Assembly: GCF_002929495.1 (NCBI RefSeq)
Contig: NZ_PJJJ01000029.1
Coordinates: forward strand, 110,741 to 174,740
Origin: Cryobacterium sp. Y82
GTDB taxonomy: Bacteria > Actinomycetota > Actinomycetes > Actinomycetales > Microbacteriaceae
DNA: 64,000 bases
Reading direction: 5' to 3'
In this document: piece by piece, positions 40,574-49,532 of the stretch
Layout of the letters: each line of letters opens with the position of its first letter
How positions within the stretch are numbered: position 1 is the first letter of the stretch
The notes under the pieces: generated by a model
Databases searched by the model: none
The model's input: only the letters and a program-made list of their open reading frames with translations
What the model was told of the DNA's origin: nothing
Position numbers and translations under genes: made by a program

Positions 40574-41364
40574 GCTTGCTGACCCCGACGATCCGCCCGA
40601 GCGTTGTCGCCCGACTCAACCCGGTCGCCAAGCTCGCCGTGGCCCTGATCGTGAGCTGTGCGCTGCTGCTCTCGATCGACTGGGTCTCGGCTGGAGTCGC
40701 CCTGCTGCTCGAGGCCGGACTTCTGCTCTGGTGCGGCCTGAGCGCCCGACAATTTTGGCTGCGAACCGCACCGGTCTGGATTGCGGCCCCGATGGCTGCG
40801 ATCACGACAGTGCTCTATGGCGAAGACTCCGGCGCGCTGCTGCGGCAGTTCGGATTCATCTCGGTGACCGAAGGCTCAGCCCAGCTCGGCCTGGCCATCG
40901 GGCTGCGGGTGCTCGCCATCGGTCTGCCCGGTATCGTGCTGCTCGCCACGACGGATCCGACGGACCTCGCCGATGGCCTCGCCCAGGTGCTGCGGCTGCC
41001 CGCGAGGTTTGTACTTGGTGGTCTGGCTGGTCTGCGACTCGTGGGCATGTTCATCGAAGACTGGCACTCGCTCACGCTTGCCCGTCGGGCCCGCGGGGTC
41101 GGCGATGGCGGCGGACCGCGCGGCGCCGCTCGCCGGTTCTTCGGCCCGGCCTTTTCTCTGCTCGTCATTTCGGTGCGTCGGGGCAGCAAACTCGCTACGG
41201 CCATGGAGGCGCGCGGATTCGGCAGCGACGAGCCCCGCACCTGGGCCAGGCCGTCGCGGGTCCGAGCGGCTGACGCGGTCCTGGTCGGCATTGGATTCGC
41301 CATTGCCGGTATCGCTATCGGCGTCGCGGTGTGGGCCGAGACCTGGAGTTTCATTCTTGCGTGA
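40570..41364 (+). CDS. ykoC: Transmembrane T component of the thiamin-precursor ECF transporter
   Basis: The 264-residue EcfT-type membrane protein has about five spans and the two Ala-Arg-Gly coupling helices: LARRARGVGDGGG and TAMEARGFGSDEPRTW, which contact the ATPases. It completes the YkoEDC importer. Start overlaps ykoD. Confidence 0.92.
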   Translation: MSLLTPTIRPSVVARLNPVAKLAVALIVSCALLLSIDWVSAGVALLLEAGLLLWCGLSARQFWLRTAPVWIAAPMAAITTVLYGEDSGALLRQFGFISVTEGSAQLGLAIGLRVLAIGLPGIVLLATTDPTDLADGLAQVLRLPARFVLGGLAGLRLVGMFIEDWHSLTLARRARGVGDGGGPRGAARRFFGPAFSLLVISVRRGSKLATAMEARGFGSDEPRTWARPSRVRAADAVLVGIGFAIAGIAIGVAVWAETWSFILA

Positions 41365-41395
41365 CACCGACGGAGGGCTGGTTCCTCACGACGAC

Positions 41396-41968
41396 ATGGT
41401 CTTGCTGGCACCGATACTGCAGGCCGTGGCCGCTGCCGGTCCGAACCCCGTGGTGCTCATCGACGGTCCTAGCGGTGCGGGCAAGAGCACCCTCGCCGAC
41501 GCGCTCAGAAAACATTGGACTGGCCCGCATCGCCCGCAATTGGTGCGCATGGACGACATTTATCCCGGCTGGGATGGTCTCGATGCGGCCGTCTGCCATC
41601 TGCGCCGCCATGTTCTGCAGCCACGGCACTGGGGCCTGCCGGCGGCATGGCAGCGCTACGACTGGAATACGAATCAGGCGGCGGAGTGGAATCCGCTTGA
41701 CTCGGCCCGCCCCCTGATCGTGGAGGGTTGCGGAACGCTCGCGGCCGCGCATGAACCGCTCAGCCACGTGCGGGTCTGGCTCGCGGCCGACGACGCTCTA
41801 CGCAAACAGCGTGCGCTCGATCGCGACGGAGAAGCGTTTCGCACCCACTGGGACCAGTGGCAGCAGGAGTGGGCCACCTATCTCGAAGAAGAGACGCCGG
41901 AACCTCGCGCGACCGTTCGGTTACGGGCGGGCAGCTCGAACCGTAGGGGACTAGATTGGCTGCCATGA
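41396..41968 (+). CDS. Uridine-kinase-like P-loop protein
   Basis: The 190-residue protein has a clear P-loop, LIDGPSGAGKSTLADALR, a DDIYPGWDGL segment (acceptor/Mg site as in uridine kinase-like enzymes), IVEGCG and a C-terminal Arg/Asp-rich lid (ADDALRKQRALDRDGEAF). It probably phosphorylates a small molecule; the position behind ykoC does not prove a thiamin role. Start: ATG 41396 lacks a good ribosome site; a TTG at 41357, overlapping the ykoC stop and with GGAG upstream, would add 13 residues and couple the genes. Confidence 0.78.
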   Translation: MVLLAPILQAVAAAGPNPVVLIDGPSGAGKSTLADALRKHWTGPHRPQLVRMDDIYPGWDGLDAAVCHLRRHVLQPRHWGLPAAWQRYDWNTNQAAEWNPLDSARPLIVEGCGTLAAAHEPLSHVRVWLAADDALRKQRALDRDGEAFRTHWDQWQQEWATYLEEETPEPRATVRLRAGSSNRRGLDWLP

Positions 41969-42228
41969 GTGATACTGACAGCGCAAGCCCAACCCTGTAT
42001 GTCGCCGAGTTCATTGATGGCCCGCTCGAGGGGCAGATCGATTCCCGAGCCCTCGTGCGCGGCAAGCACGCGGCACGCATCAGTATGGTGGCCGCCGTCG
42101 CCGGACTGGAATCGGTGTTCTGGTACGACGAGGTCGACCAACGCGACGTGAGCGGGCAACTCCGCGTGCGCTACGCCTTCGACGAGGGCGAAAGCGATCC
42201 GGTCGACGCCGAGGTCGATCCGATTTAG
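41965..42228 (+). CDS. Small conserved hypothetical protein
   Basis: The 87-residue acidic protein overlaps the kinase-like gene by 4 bases (ATGA). TAGATT followed by 7 bases before the ATG also gives a leaderless-type start. Segments LYVAEFIDGPLEGQIDSRAL and ESVFWYDEVDQRD suggest a small beta-rich domain. Family not named; coding bias supports it. Its stop abuts the convergent carboxypeptidase gene. Confidence 0.65.
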   Translation: MSDTDSASPTLYVAEFIDGPLEGQIDSRALVRGKHAARISMVAAVAGLESVFWYDEVDQRDVSGQLRVRYAFDEGESDPVDAEVDPI

Positions 42229-43524
42229 TTACTGGTCGAGGAATGCCGAGATCATCGCGACCGGATGGAGCAGCCGCCAGCCCGGTCCAGGGTCGTTGAT
42301 GGCCTGGTCGAGTTTCAAGGCGGCCGAGAGCTTCTCCCCGGCGACGGTGAGCCGCACCTGGCCGATGTTCGCGCCGGTGCGGGCAGTGGCGAAGTCCTCG
42401 AGCGTGACCGTCGCGGCCTCCGGGCTCGCGGCCTGCCAGGCATAGCGCGTGCGAGAGACGCCGACCACTGCCGAGGCGTCATCTCCCCACGCGGATTCAA
42501 ACGTCGCGTATGCGTCACCGGCGGCCAGGACAGGTAACGGGCCAACTCCAGCCCGCGCGCTCGCCATGAGCGCGGTCAGATCCGCGGTGAGGGCATCGTA
42601 GGACGGTTCGCCAATGTAGGCACCCGAGAACGTGAAGCTCGAGGCGCCGTCACTGATCTCGGCGGTGAACAGAAAACAGACCCCGCCCGCATCCGTGTAG
42701 CTGCGTGAAATGCCCGTAATTCCTTCCTCGGGCAGATATGACGTGGTATTCTGCACACCGCGGCGGTTCGCTAAAGCGGATGCGGGACTCTCCAGCATTG
42801 CCGACACGATCGGGTCGCTTGCGGCGAGGCCGGCCAGGCGGGCCAGATCGGTAGCGGTGCCGGCGCTGGCATCGTGCAGCCCGGTCGCGTCGACGACGGC
42901 GGTACCGGTGAGCCCGTTGCGCCCCAGCCAGGCGTTGGCGGCGACCACGTAGGCGTCGACCGACCCGAACGCCCAGCGGGCCACACTATCGGCGTGGTTG
43001 TTGCTCGATCCGAGCAGCAATCCCTGCAGCATCTCGAGCTCGGTCCACTGTTCGTCAGCGAACACAGTGACCGAGCGGGCACCGGCCTTGTCGTAGTCGA
43101 GATAGCTCTGAAAGTCGGCCGCCGTGAGCGTCACTACCGGGCCGCTCTCGCCCGCCACAATCGGTTTCTCGTCAAGAACGACCAGGGCGGTCACGACTTT
43201 GGCAATGGATGCCATTGGAAGCGCCTCGGCCGTTCCAGCAACCGCGATGGGCTCGGGGACCGCCGTGCTGGTGGAATCCGTGCTGGTGGAGGTCGTGCCG
43301 GACGCGGCACTGGTCGTCGCCGCGAGCACGGCGATGGCGCTTGCGCCGTTGGCGGACAGAACTGGGGGAGTGGGCGCTGTGGCTGTCGAGGCAGGGATGA
43401 CGGTGGTCGCAGTAACGCTCGGAAGAGGGCCCAGCAAAGTGGCGGGGCCGTAAACGCCGAGGCCGAGGATGACCACCGTTCCGACCAATATGCCCACGAA
43501 ACGGCCGGGACGGAAGGAACGCAT
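42229..43524 (-). CDS. D-alanyl-D-alanine carboxypeptidase-like (S11) protein
   Basis: The 431-residue protein has an N-terminal membrane anchor (about 10-30), a Ser/Thr/Ala linker and a penicillin-binding fold. SxxK is S106-IAK and SxN is in GSSNN (173-176). The third box, normally KTG, is degenerate: the aligned region reads GISRSYTDAGGVCFLF. It may be a trimmed peptidoglycan carboxypeptidase or an inactive relative. The ATG is 6 bases after TACCCT, without a Shine-Dalgarno sequence (leaderless pattern). Confidence 0.8.
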   Translation of the reverse strand: MRSFRPGRFVGILVGTVVILGLGVYGPATLLGPLPSVTATTVIPASTATAPTPPVLSANGASAIAVLAATTSAASGTTSTSTDSTSTAVPEPIAVAGTAEALPMASIAKVVTALVVLDEKPIVAGESGPVVTLTAADFQSYLDYDKAGARSVTVFADEQWTELEMLQGLLLGSSNNHADSVARWAFGSVDAYVVAANAWLGRNGLTGTAVVDATGLHDASAGTATDLARLAGLAASDPIVSAMLESPASALANRRGVQNTTSYLPEEGITGISRSYTDAGGVCFLFTAEISDGASSFTFSGAYIGEPSYDALTADLTALMASARAGVGPLPVLAAGDAYATFESAWGDDASAVVGVSRTRYAWQAASPEAATVTLEDFATARTGANIGQVRLTVAGEKLSAALKLDQAINDPGPGWRLLHPVAMISAFLDQ

Positions 43525-43548
43525 GACCCAAGGGTAGACCGCTGGAGG

Positions 43549-43899
43549 CTAGCCCCAGCCGAGTTCGTGCAGCCTGTCGTCATCTAGCCCAAAGAAATGC
43601 GCGATTTCATGAACCAGGGTGATGTGAATTTCATCGTGCAGGTCGTCAAGGGTTTCGCAAATAGCCAGCAACGGTTCCCGGTACAGCACAATGCGATCTG
43701 GCATCTCGCCAAAGCCGTACTGACCGCGCTCAGTGAGCGCGACTCCGTCATACAGGCCCAGAATGTCCAGGGTGCCATCTTCGGGACGATCTTCGACCAC
43801 GAAGATTACGTTGTCCAGTCCGTCGACCATATCGTCGGGCAGCAGATCAAGCTCATCGACCACAAGACGCTCGAATTCGGACGCGTCGAGTTCTAACAT
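43549..43899 (-). CDS. Zincin-type metallopeptidase family protein
   Basis: The 116-residue acidic protein has the zinc motif HEIAHFFGLDDDRLHELGW near its C terminus, the pattern of small actinobacterial HExxH proteins (DUF1025-like). Upstream blocks are IFVVEDRPEDGTLDILGLYDG and PDRIVLYREPLL. Role unknown. It follows tRNA-His on the same strand and precedes the carboxypeptidase by 24 bases. Confidence 0.85.
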   Translation of the reverse strand: MLELDASEFERLVVDELDLLPDDMVDGLDNVIFVVEDRPEDGTLDILGLYDGVALTERGQYGFGEMPDRIVLYREPLLAICETLDDLHDEIHITLVHEIAHFFGLDDDRLHELGWG

Positions 43900-43970
43900 G
43901 CGGCTTCAAACATCGCGGCCTGCTTTCACCAACACTGCGATAGTCGGAGGCCAAACTCGCGGTGTTTCAT

Positions 43971-44047
43971 TGGGGTGAGTAACGGGGATTGAACCCGCGA
44001 CCTCCTGGACCACAACCAGGCGCTCTGCCAACTGAGCTATACCCACC
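43971..44047 (-). tRNA. tRNA-His (anticodon GTG)
   Basis: On the minus strand a full cloverleaf is present: acceptor GTGGGTA pairs with TACTCAC (one G-T wobble), D arm AGCTCAGTTGGCAGAGC, anticodon arm CCTGG-TTGTGGT-CCAGG with anticodon GTG at 44011-44013, T arm CGGGTTCAATCCCCG. The extra G-1 (44047) faces discriminator C73 (43974), the histidine identity pair, and CCA is encoded. It lies 43 bases after orn, a common actinobacterial order. Confidence 0.97.
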
Positions 44048-44090
44048 ATGCGTTCCCACATTTACAATGCGGGGCAACTCGGCAATCCTA

Positions 44091-44765
44091 TTACACCTCG
44101 GAGGCGAATAAGTGCACAACATCGGCCGCGTGCGACTTGGCCTCGTCGCTGGTTGGACCGGGGTCGGCCACGAATACCGTCTGGCGGTAGTAGGCGAGCT
44201 CGCGAATCGATTCGAGGATGTCGGCCAGGGCGCGGTGTCCGCCGTCCTTGGCGGGGGCGTTGAAGTACACCCGCGGGTACCAGCGTCGGGCCAGTTCTTT
44301 GATCGATGACACGTCGACGTTGCGGTAGTGCAGCTGGTTGTCGAGGCGCGGCATGTATCGGGTGAGGAAGGAGCGGTCGGTGCCGATGGAGTTGCCGGCA
44401 AGCGGGGCTTTCTGCTCGGCCGGGATGAATTTCAGCACGTATTCGAGAACCATGAACTCGGCTTCGGCGGCGCTGACGCCGTTCGGGATCTCGGTAATGA
44501 GGCCGGAGGAGGTGTGCATGTTTCGCACGAAGTCGCCCATGTTTTCGAGGGCGGAGTCGTTGGGTTTGATGATGATATCGAGGCCTGGGTCGAGCACATT
44601 GAGGTCGTAGTCGGTGATCACGACGGCGATCTCGACGAGCTCGTCGCGGTCCAGGTCGAGCCCGGTCATTTCGCAGTCGATCCAGACCAATCGGTCGGGA
44701 CTCTTCGACGTCGGGGAGTTTGCGGGGGCGGTCGTGGGTGCTTCACCAGTCGTGCTGTTCGTCAT
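44091..44765 (-). CDS. orn: Oligoribonuclease
   Basis: The 224-residue 3'-5' exonuclease degrades 2-5 nucleotide RNAs and pGpG. DEDDh motifs: [39 protein letters not shown] and [16 protein letters not shown] 20-residue Thr/Ser/Pro-rich N terminus precedes the core. TAGACT lies 6 bases before the ATG without a Shine-Dalgarno sequence, again a leaderless start. Upstream of tRNA-His on the same strand. Confidence 0.95.
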   Translation of the reverse strand: MTNSTTGEAPTTAPANSPTSKSPDRLVWIDCEMTGLDLDRDELVEIAVVITDYDLNVLDPGLDIIIKPNDSALENMGDFVRNMHTSSGLITEIPNGVSAAEAEFMVLEYVLKFIPAEQKAPLAGNSIGTDRSFLTRYMPRLDNQLHYRNVDVSSIKELARRWYPRVYFNAPAKDGGHRALADILESIRELAYYRQTVFVADPGPTSDEAKSHAADVVHLFASEV

Positions 44766-44846
44766 GCCCCGAGTCTACCGGTGGCCTCTGACACGGCCTG
44801 TAAACTGGAACGCCACCGAACTCAACGCACGACCTGCGAGGCCCTG

Positions 44847-45107
44847 ATGGAATTCACACTGTATTCGTCGTCATTCTGCGAACCGTGCATGCAGACTCGG
44901 GCGGTGCTCGCCGAAGCAGAACGACTGGTGCCCGGTGCGACCATGCGTGAAATCGATGTCGCCGGCGCTCCCGAGCAAGCCGAGGCGCTGCTCATTCGTA
45001 ACACTCCCACGGTCATCATCACCAACAGCGCCGGCATCGAGGTCTTTCGCGCGGCCGGAGTCCCCACTCTCGCGCAGGTTCTCGTCGCCGCAGCCAAAGC
45101 GCTCTGA
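44847..45107 (+). CDS. Small thioredoxin-fold protein (CEPC)
   Basis: The 86-residue protein is a minimal thioredoxin/glutaredoxin-like fold: FTLYSSSFCEPCMQTR puts the redox pair in CEPC at residues 11-14, and NTPTVIITN holds the cis-Pro. It likely acts as a cytoplasmic thiol-disulfide exchange protein. TAAACT at 44801-44806 is a possible -10 box, giving a short leader. Convergent with the FadR-type regulator, 7 bases away. Confidence 0.83.
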   Translation: MEFTLYSSSFCEPCMQTRAVLAEAERLVPGATMREIDVAGAPEQAEALLIRNTPTVIITNSAGIEVFRAAGVPTLAQVLVAAAKAL

Positions 45108-45114
45108 GTGGGCT

Positions 45115-45882
45115 CTACACCGGGGCTTCGTGCGTGACGTTGCCGAGCGCTGCCCGACTCTCCGGCGAAATGATGTTGCCGTAGTATTCGATGACGAATG
45201 ACCTGGCCAGTCGACCGGCGGTCGCTCCGTCTCCCGACGAGATCGCAGCCAGAATCTCACGATCGTGGGCCAGCGAGAGTTCCATCCTGGCCTGGGAGTC
45301 GGGTGAGCGATCGAGTTCGTCGGTGACCATGTCGATGAGGGCACCGCGGGTGGCCTCCCCGCAGATCTGCAGGAGCAGATTCTGGCTGGCCGCCCACACG
45401 CTCACGTGGAAGGCGACATCCGCTCGGCTGAACGCGACCGGTCCGTTGGCCACTTCCGCCTGCATCGCGTCGATGGCCGAACATATCTCGTTCAGCTGCA
45501 CCTCGGTGCGGCGCTGGGCGGCCAGGGTGCAGGCAGTGCCCTCTAGCATGATGCGAAACTCCACGAGCTCCGAGAGTGCGATGGTTTCCAGGCGCACCAG
45601 GCGATTGACGGTTTTCGTCAGGATAGTGGGCGAGGCCTGCAGCACTTCGGGCCCGCGCGGGTCGCCAGGGCGCGAGCGCACGAGCCCGGTGCTCTCGAGC
45701 ACACGCAGGGCCTCACGAATGGTCGATCGGCTCACCTCGAAAGTCAGCATCAGCTCACGCTCGCTCGGCAGACGATCGCCGGGGCGGAGTTCCCGTTTGC
45801 TGATCGCGGTCTCGATCTGCTCGACGACGCGCTCGTAGGCCTTGACAGTCTTGACGGCGGTAAATGCGGCTTTGTGGGTCAT
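45115..45882 (-). CDS. FadR-type GntR-family transcriptional regulator
   Basis: The 255-residue regulator has an N-terminal winged helix (KAYERVVEQIETAISKRELRPGDRLPSERELMLTF is split over residues 12-50, then VSRSTIREALRVLESTGLV) and a helical C-terminal FCD ligand domain. ATG at 45882 has AGGGAG upstream; an in-frame GTG lies two codons earlier. It is divergent from the ABC importer operon. The palindrome TGGTCTGACCA occurs upstream of that operon and in the dehydrogenase promoter region and fits the FadR-subfamily site TNGTNNNACNA, so the protein probably represses the cluster until a pathway metabolite binds. Confidence 0.9.
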   Translation of the reverse strand: MTHKAAFTAVKTVKAYERVVEQIETAISKRELRPGDRLPSERELMLTFEVSRSTIREALRVLESTGLVRSRPGDPRGPEVLQASPTILTKTVNRLVRLETIALSELVEFRIMLEGTACTLAAQRRTEVQLNEICSAIDAMQAEVANGPVAFSRADVAFHVSVWAASQNLLLQICGEATRGALIDMVTDELDRSPDSQARMELSLAHDREILAAISSGDGATAGRLARSFVIEYYGNIISPESRAALGNVTHEAPV

Positions 45883-46007
45883 CTGCACTCCCTTGAGGTT
45901 GCGACCCAGATCAAAAAGAAGCGGCGCCGATAGCAGCGCGTCAATGTCGGGGTCGATCTTGACGATCTAAGCTCTGCATGTAAAGCTGACTTTAATACAG
46001 AGTGTAC

Positions 46008-46018
46008 TGGTCTGACCA
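46008..46018. promoter_or_regulatory. FadR-type operator upstream of the ABC importer
   Basis: TGGTCTGACCA is a perfect 11-base palindrome (central T) matching TNGTNNNACNA. It lies 99 bases before the substrate-binding protein gene and 126 bases from the divergent regulator gene, so it could control both. Confidence 0.7.
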
Positions 46019-46116
46019 TGTGGTTTACCGGTAAGCACAGCACGTTTCCACGGTATTTCTCCCAGTATTTCTGGCCGACCTTCGCGGGGCCAGCCCAAGC
46101 AGAGGGGCACGTTCGT

Positions 46117-47628
46117 ATGACGGCACACACCCGGCGAAGCAGGTTCGCCAGCATTGCTACGGTTATGGTTGCTTCCCTGGCGCTGGTCGGTTGTTCCAGC
46201 GGGTCGACGACCGCCGAGGGGGAGCCGGACACGTCGTTGACCGTTGGCCTCCTGGCCACTCCGGGCAACCTCGACTACACCACGACCGCCGGCGCGGCCA
46301 TTCCGCAGGCCCTCCTCTACAACGTTTACGAGGGGTTGGTGAAACTTAACAACGACGGAACCATCATTCCCCTGCTCGCCAAGTCGTGGACAACCAGCGA
46401 CGACGGGCTGGTCTATGATTTTTTGCTGCACGACGGCGTGACCTTCTCCGACGGTTCGCCGTTCACCGCGGAGAGCGTCAAGTTCAGCCTCGAACGTGTC
46501 AAGGACAACTGGACCGCCAACGGACCCGCGTACCTCGACCCGATCGCCAGCATCGAGGCCGTCAGTGATACCGAGGCGCGCATCACCCTGTCGAAGCCGA
46601 GCAACAGTTGGCTGTTCAACATGAGCGGTCCGGTCGGCACCATGTTCACCGAATCCGCCCTGGCCGACCTCGCCACCGCTCCGGTCGGTACCGGGCCATA
46701 CACGGTCAGCTCGTTCAAAACCGGTGACAGCCTCGTGCTCGCCGCCAACGCTGAATATTGGGGCGAGGTCCCGTACATGACCGACGTGACACTGCGTTAT
46801 TTCACCGACGCGACCGCGCAGACCAACGCGCTGCTCAGCGGCGATATCAACCTCATTTCGGGCATTTCCCAGTTCCAGTTGGTCGACCAGTTCAAGTCCA
46901 ACACCGACTTCCAGGTGCTCGAAGGCGCCAGTACCGGTGAGGTCACGCTGTCGATGAACAATGCCAGCGATGCTTTCAGCGACGTTCGAGTGCGGCAGGC
47001 CGTCATGTACGCCGTCGACCGACAGGCGGTCATGGACACCGCGAACAGCGGCTATGGTCTGCTCATCGGTTCCATGGTGCCGCCGACCGACCCCTGGTAT
47101 GACGAGAGCCTGGCCGATCTCTACCCGTACGACCCCGACCGGGCCACCGAGCTCCTGGCCGAGGCCGGAGTCAGTGATCTGACCGTCGCTTTCAAGATTC
47201 CCAACCTTCCCTACGCCGTGGCCGGCGCCCAGGTGGTCAAGGATCAGCTCGCCAAGGTGGGCATCACCGCCGACGTGACGGCGCTCGAATTCCCGGCAGT
47301 CTGGCTCGACGACGTTTTCTCCAGCCACGACTACGACATGTCGCTCATCATGCACAGCGAGCCGCGCGACGTGAACGCCTTCGCCGCCCCAACCTATTAC
47401 GCGGGTTACGACTCGCCCTCGGTGATGGCCAAATTCGCCGAAGCGGATGCCGCCGACGCGACCACCTACATCGAACTAATGAAGGAGGCCACGACGACCA
47501 TGGCCGAGGAAGCCGCCGCCGACTGGCTTTACCTGCAGCCGGCGATCTCCCTCGCCGATGCGGACCTGCTCGGGGTGCCGAAGAATACCCCGAGTCTCGC
47601 ACTGGACCTGTCGACGATCGCGCGATAG
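46117..47628 (+). CDS. ABC transporter substrate-binding lipoprotein (family 5, peptide/opine type)
   Basis: The 503-residue lipoprotein has a signal peptide with lipobox LALVGC (Cys26) and the family-5 fold: YEGLVKLNNDGTIIPLLAKSW, VTFSDGSPFTAESVKFSLERV and VGTGPYTVSSF. It captures the compound outside the membrane for the following permeases. ATG at 46117 is chosen for the signal peptide and AGAGGGG upstream; the open frame before it contains the operator. The ligand is unknown; family members bind peptides, opines, nickel or amides. Confidence 0.9.
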   Translation: MTAHTRRSRFASIATVMVASLALVGCSSGSTTAEGEPDTSLTVGLLATPGNLDYTTTAGAAIPQALLYNVYEGLVKLNNDGTIIPLLAKSWTTSDDGLVYDFLLHDGVTFSDGSPFTAESVKFSLERVKDNWTANGPAYLDPIASIEAVSDTEARITLSKPSNSWLFNMSGPVGTMFTESALADLATAPVGTGPYTVSSFKTGDSLVLAANAEYWGEVPYMTDVTLRYFTDATAQTNALLSGDINLISGISQFQLVDQFKSNTDFQVLEGASTGEVTLSMNNASDAFSDVRVRQAVMYAVDRQAVMDTANSGYGLLIGSMVPPTDPWYDESLADLYPYDPDRATELLAEAGVSDLTVAFKIPNLPYAVAGAQVVKDQLAKVGITADVTALEFPAVWLDDVFSSHDYDMSLIMHSEPRDVNAFAAPTYYAGYDSPSVMAKFAEADAADATTYIELMKEATTTMAEEAAADWLYLQPAISLADADLLGVPKNTPSLALDLSTIAR

Positions 47629-47727
47629 GCAGGTCAGGTCGGTACGCGTACGGTTGTTGTTCGAGCGGTAGGCGCGGCGCTGTCTGAGCGTCGCCCCACC
47701 GTGAATCAGTCAGAGGATAGTCGCGTT

Positions 47728-48675
47728 ATGGTCTTTGTGGTTCTGCGTCGCCTCGGCGTCTTCGCCACCACGGTGGTCGTGGCCTCGGTCGTAACGTTCC
47801 TAATGCTGTCCATTCTGCCCGGTAACGCCGCCCGCATCGCCCTGGGCGTGCAGGCCACCGAAGCGGATGTCGCGGCGCAGGCCACGGCTATGGGGCTCGA
47901 CCGCCCCGCGATCGTGCGCTACCTGGACTGGTTCGGGCATGTGCTCATCGGTGATTTCGGTACCTCCACCGTGAGCCGCCAGGCGATCGGCCCCGAAATA
48001 ACGGATTCTCTCGGCATCACGGTGATCCTCGTGCTCACCAGCGTCGTGCTGGCGCTGCTGTTCGCGATTCCGTTCGGAATCCTGACCGCGGTCAGGCAGC
48101 GAAAGCTCGACGGCGCCATCCTGTCTGGCATCAGCCAGATCGGCGTGGCCGTGCCCGGATTTCTGGCCGGGATGCTGCTCGTCACGGTCTTCGCCGTGAC
48201 GCTCCGCTGGCTTCCGGCGGGCGGCTGGGTCGACCCGGGCGAAAACTTCGGAGAATTCACCCTGCACCTCATCCTGCCCGCGATCGCGCTTGGCAGCGTG
48301 CAGGGCGCCGTGCTCAGCCGGTATGTGCGCTCCTCGGTGTTGGAAGTGATGCGGGAAGACTTCATCCGCACCGCGCGGGCCAAGGGCCTCGGCGCCGGGC
48401 GGGCTCTGTTCCGGCATGGACTGCGCAACGCCGCCGTGCCGGTGATGACCGTGCTGGGCCTGCAGATCGCCACCCTGTTGGTCGGCGCCGTCGTGATCGA
48501 GCGGGTCTTCAGCATTCCCGGCCTCGGCAGCCTGCTGCTGGACAAGGTGGCCCTGCGTGACCTTCCGGCCGTGCAGGGCATCGTGCTCGTGCTCGTCGTA
48601 TTCGTGCTGGCCCTGAACTTTCTGGTCGACGTCGCCTTCACACTGATCGACCCCCGACTCCGGAGCGCCGCATGA
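47728..48675 (+). CDS. ABC transporter permease (DppB type)
   Basis: The 315-residue integral membrane protein has six spans. It shows the DppB N terminus VFVVLRRLGVFATTVVVASVVTF and the coupling EAA-like loop VMREDFIRTARAKGLGAGRALFRHGLRNAAVP. ATG at 47728 has AGAGGA 10 bases upstream; a GTG at 47701 would add 9 residues. It overlaps the second permease by 4 bases. Confidence 0.92.
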   Translation: MVFVVLRRLGVFATTVVVASVVTFLMLSILPGNAARIALGVQATEADVAAQATAMGLDRPAIVRYLDWFGHVLIGDFGTSTVSRQAIGPEITDSLGITVILVLTSVVLALLFAIPFGILTAVRQRKLDGAILSGISQIGVAVPGFLAGMLLVTVFAVTLRWLPAGGWVDPGENFGEFTLHLILPAIALGSVQGAVLSRYVRSSVLEVMREDFIRTARAKGLGAGRALFRHGLRNAAVPVMTVLGLQIATLLVGAVVIERVFSIPGLGSLLLDKVALRDLPAVQGIVLVLVVFVLALNFLVDVAFTLIDPRLRSAA

Positions 48676-49532
48676 CCGCGATCAAATACGAGACCCGGGC
48701 CCGCCGCCCGGCCGGTCACGGCGGCGGTACCACGCTCTGGGCCGGCCTCGTGCTCATCGGCCTCGTGCTGTTGGCGGCCGTCGTGTCCGTGTTCTGGACA
48801 CCGTTCGACCCCGAAGGTGTGTTCTCGGATTCCATCCTTCTGCCGCCCGGCGCAAAACATCTGCTCGGCACCGATAGTTTTGGGCGTGATGTGTTCAGTT
48901 CCATCCTGCGCGGTGCCCAGATCTCACTGCTCGTTGGCACCGTCGCGGTCGGGATCGCCGCGGTTCTCGGCGTGCCGTTCGGCATCGTGGCCGGCATGAA
49001 TCCGGGCCGGCTGGACCAGTTCATGATGCGCGGCAATGACATCTCCCTCGCCTTTCCCGCCCTGCTGCTCGCGATCATCTTCGGTGCCATCTTCGGCGCG
49101 GGCACGGTTACGGCCATGGTCGCGCTCGGTATCGGCACGGCGCCCGCGTTCGCCCTCATCGCCCGCAGTGGCACCATGCAGATCATGAGCCGCGAATACG
49201 TGCAGGCGGCTCGCGCGTCGGGCAAGAGCGGTCTCTTTATCGGCCTGCGGCACGTGCTTCCCAATATCAGCGGCATGCTCATCGTGCAGGCGTCAGTCTC
49301 GTTCGGCATCGCGGTTCTCGCCGAGGCCGCCCTCTCCTACCTGGGGCTTGGCACACCGCCACCCACGCCATCCTGGGGGCGCATGCTGCAGGACGCGCAG
49401 GGGTACCTGTTCATCGAGCCGCTGCTCATCGTCTGGCCGGGAATCGCCATCGCCGTGGCTGTGCTCGGCTTCAACCTGCTCGGTGACGGCCTCCGTGATC
49501 GCTTCGACCCCAAGATGCAGGTGAAACGATGA
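48672..49532 (+). CDS. ABC transporter permease (DppC type)
   Basis: The 286-residue DppC-type permease has an N-terminal span (about 18-40), HLLGTDSFGRDVFSSILRGAQ, and the coupling loop MSREYVQAARASGKSGLFIGLRHVLPN. The ending GDGLRDRFDPKM is typical. Both ends overlap neighbours by ATGA, so expression is tightly coupled. Confidence 0.93.
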   Translation: MTAIKYETRARRPAGHGGGTTLWAGLVLIGLVLLAAVVSVFWTPFDPEGVFSDSILLPPGAKHLLGTDSFGRDVFSSILRGAQISLLVGTVAVGIAAVLGVPFGIVAGMNPGRLDQFMMRGNDISLAFPALLLAIIFGAIFGAGTVTAMVALGIGTAPAFALIARSGTMQIMSREYVQAARASGKSGLFIGLRHVLPNISGMLIVQASVSFGIAVLAEAALSYLGLGTPPPTPSWGRMLQDAQGYLFIEPLLIVWPGIAIAVAVLGFNLLGDGLRDRFDPKMQVKR

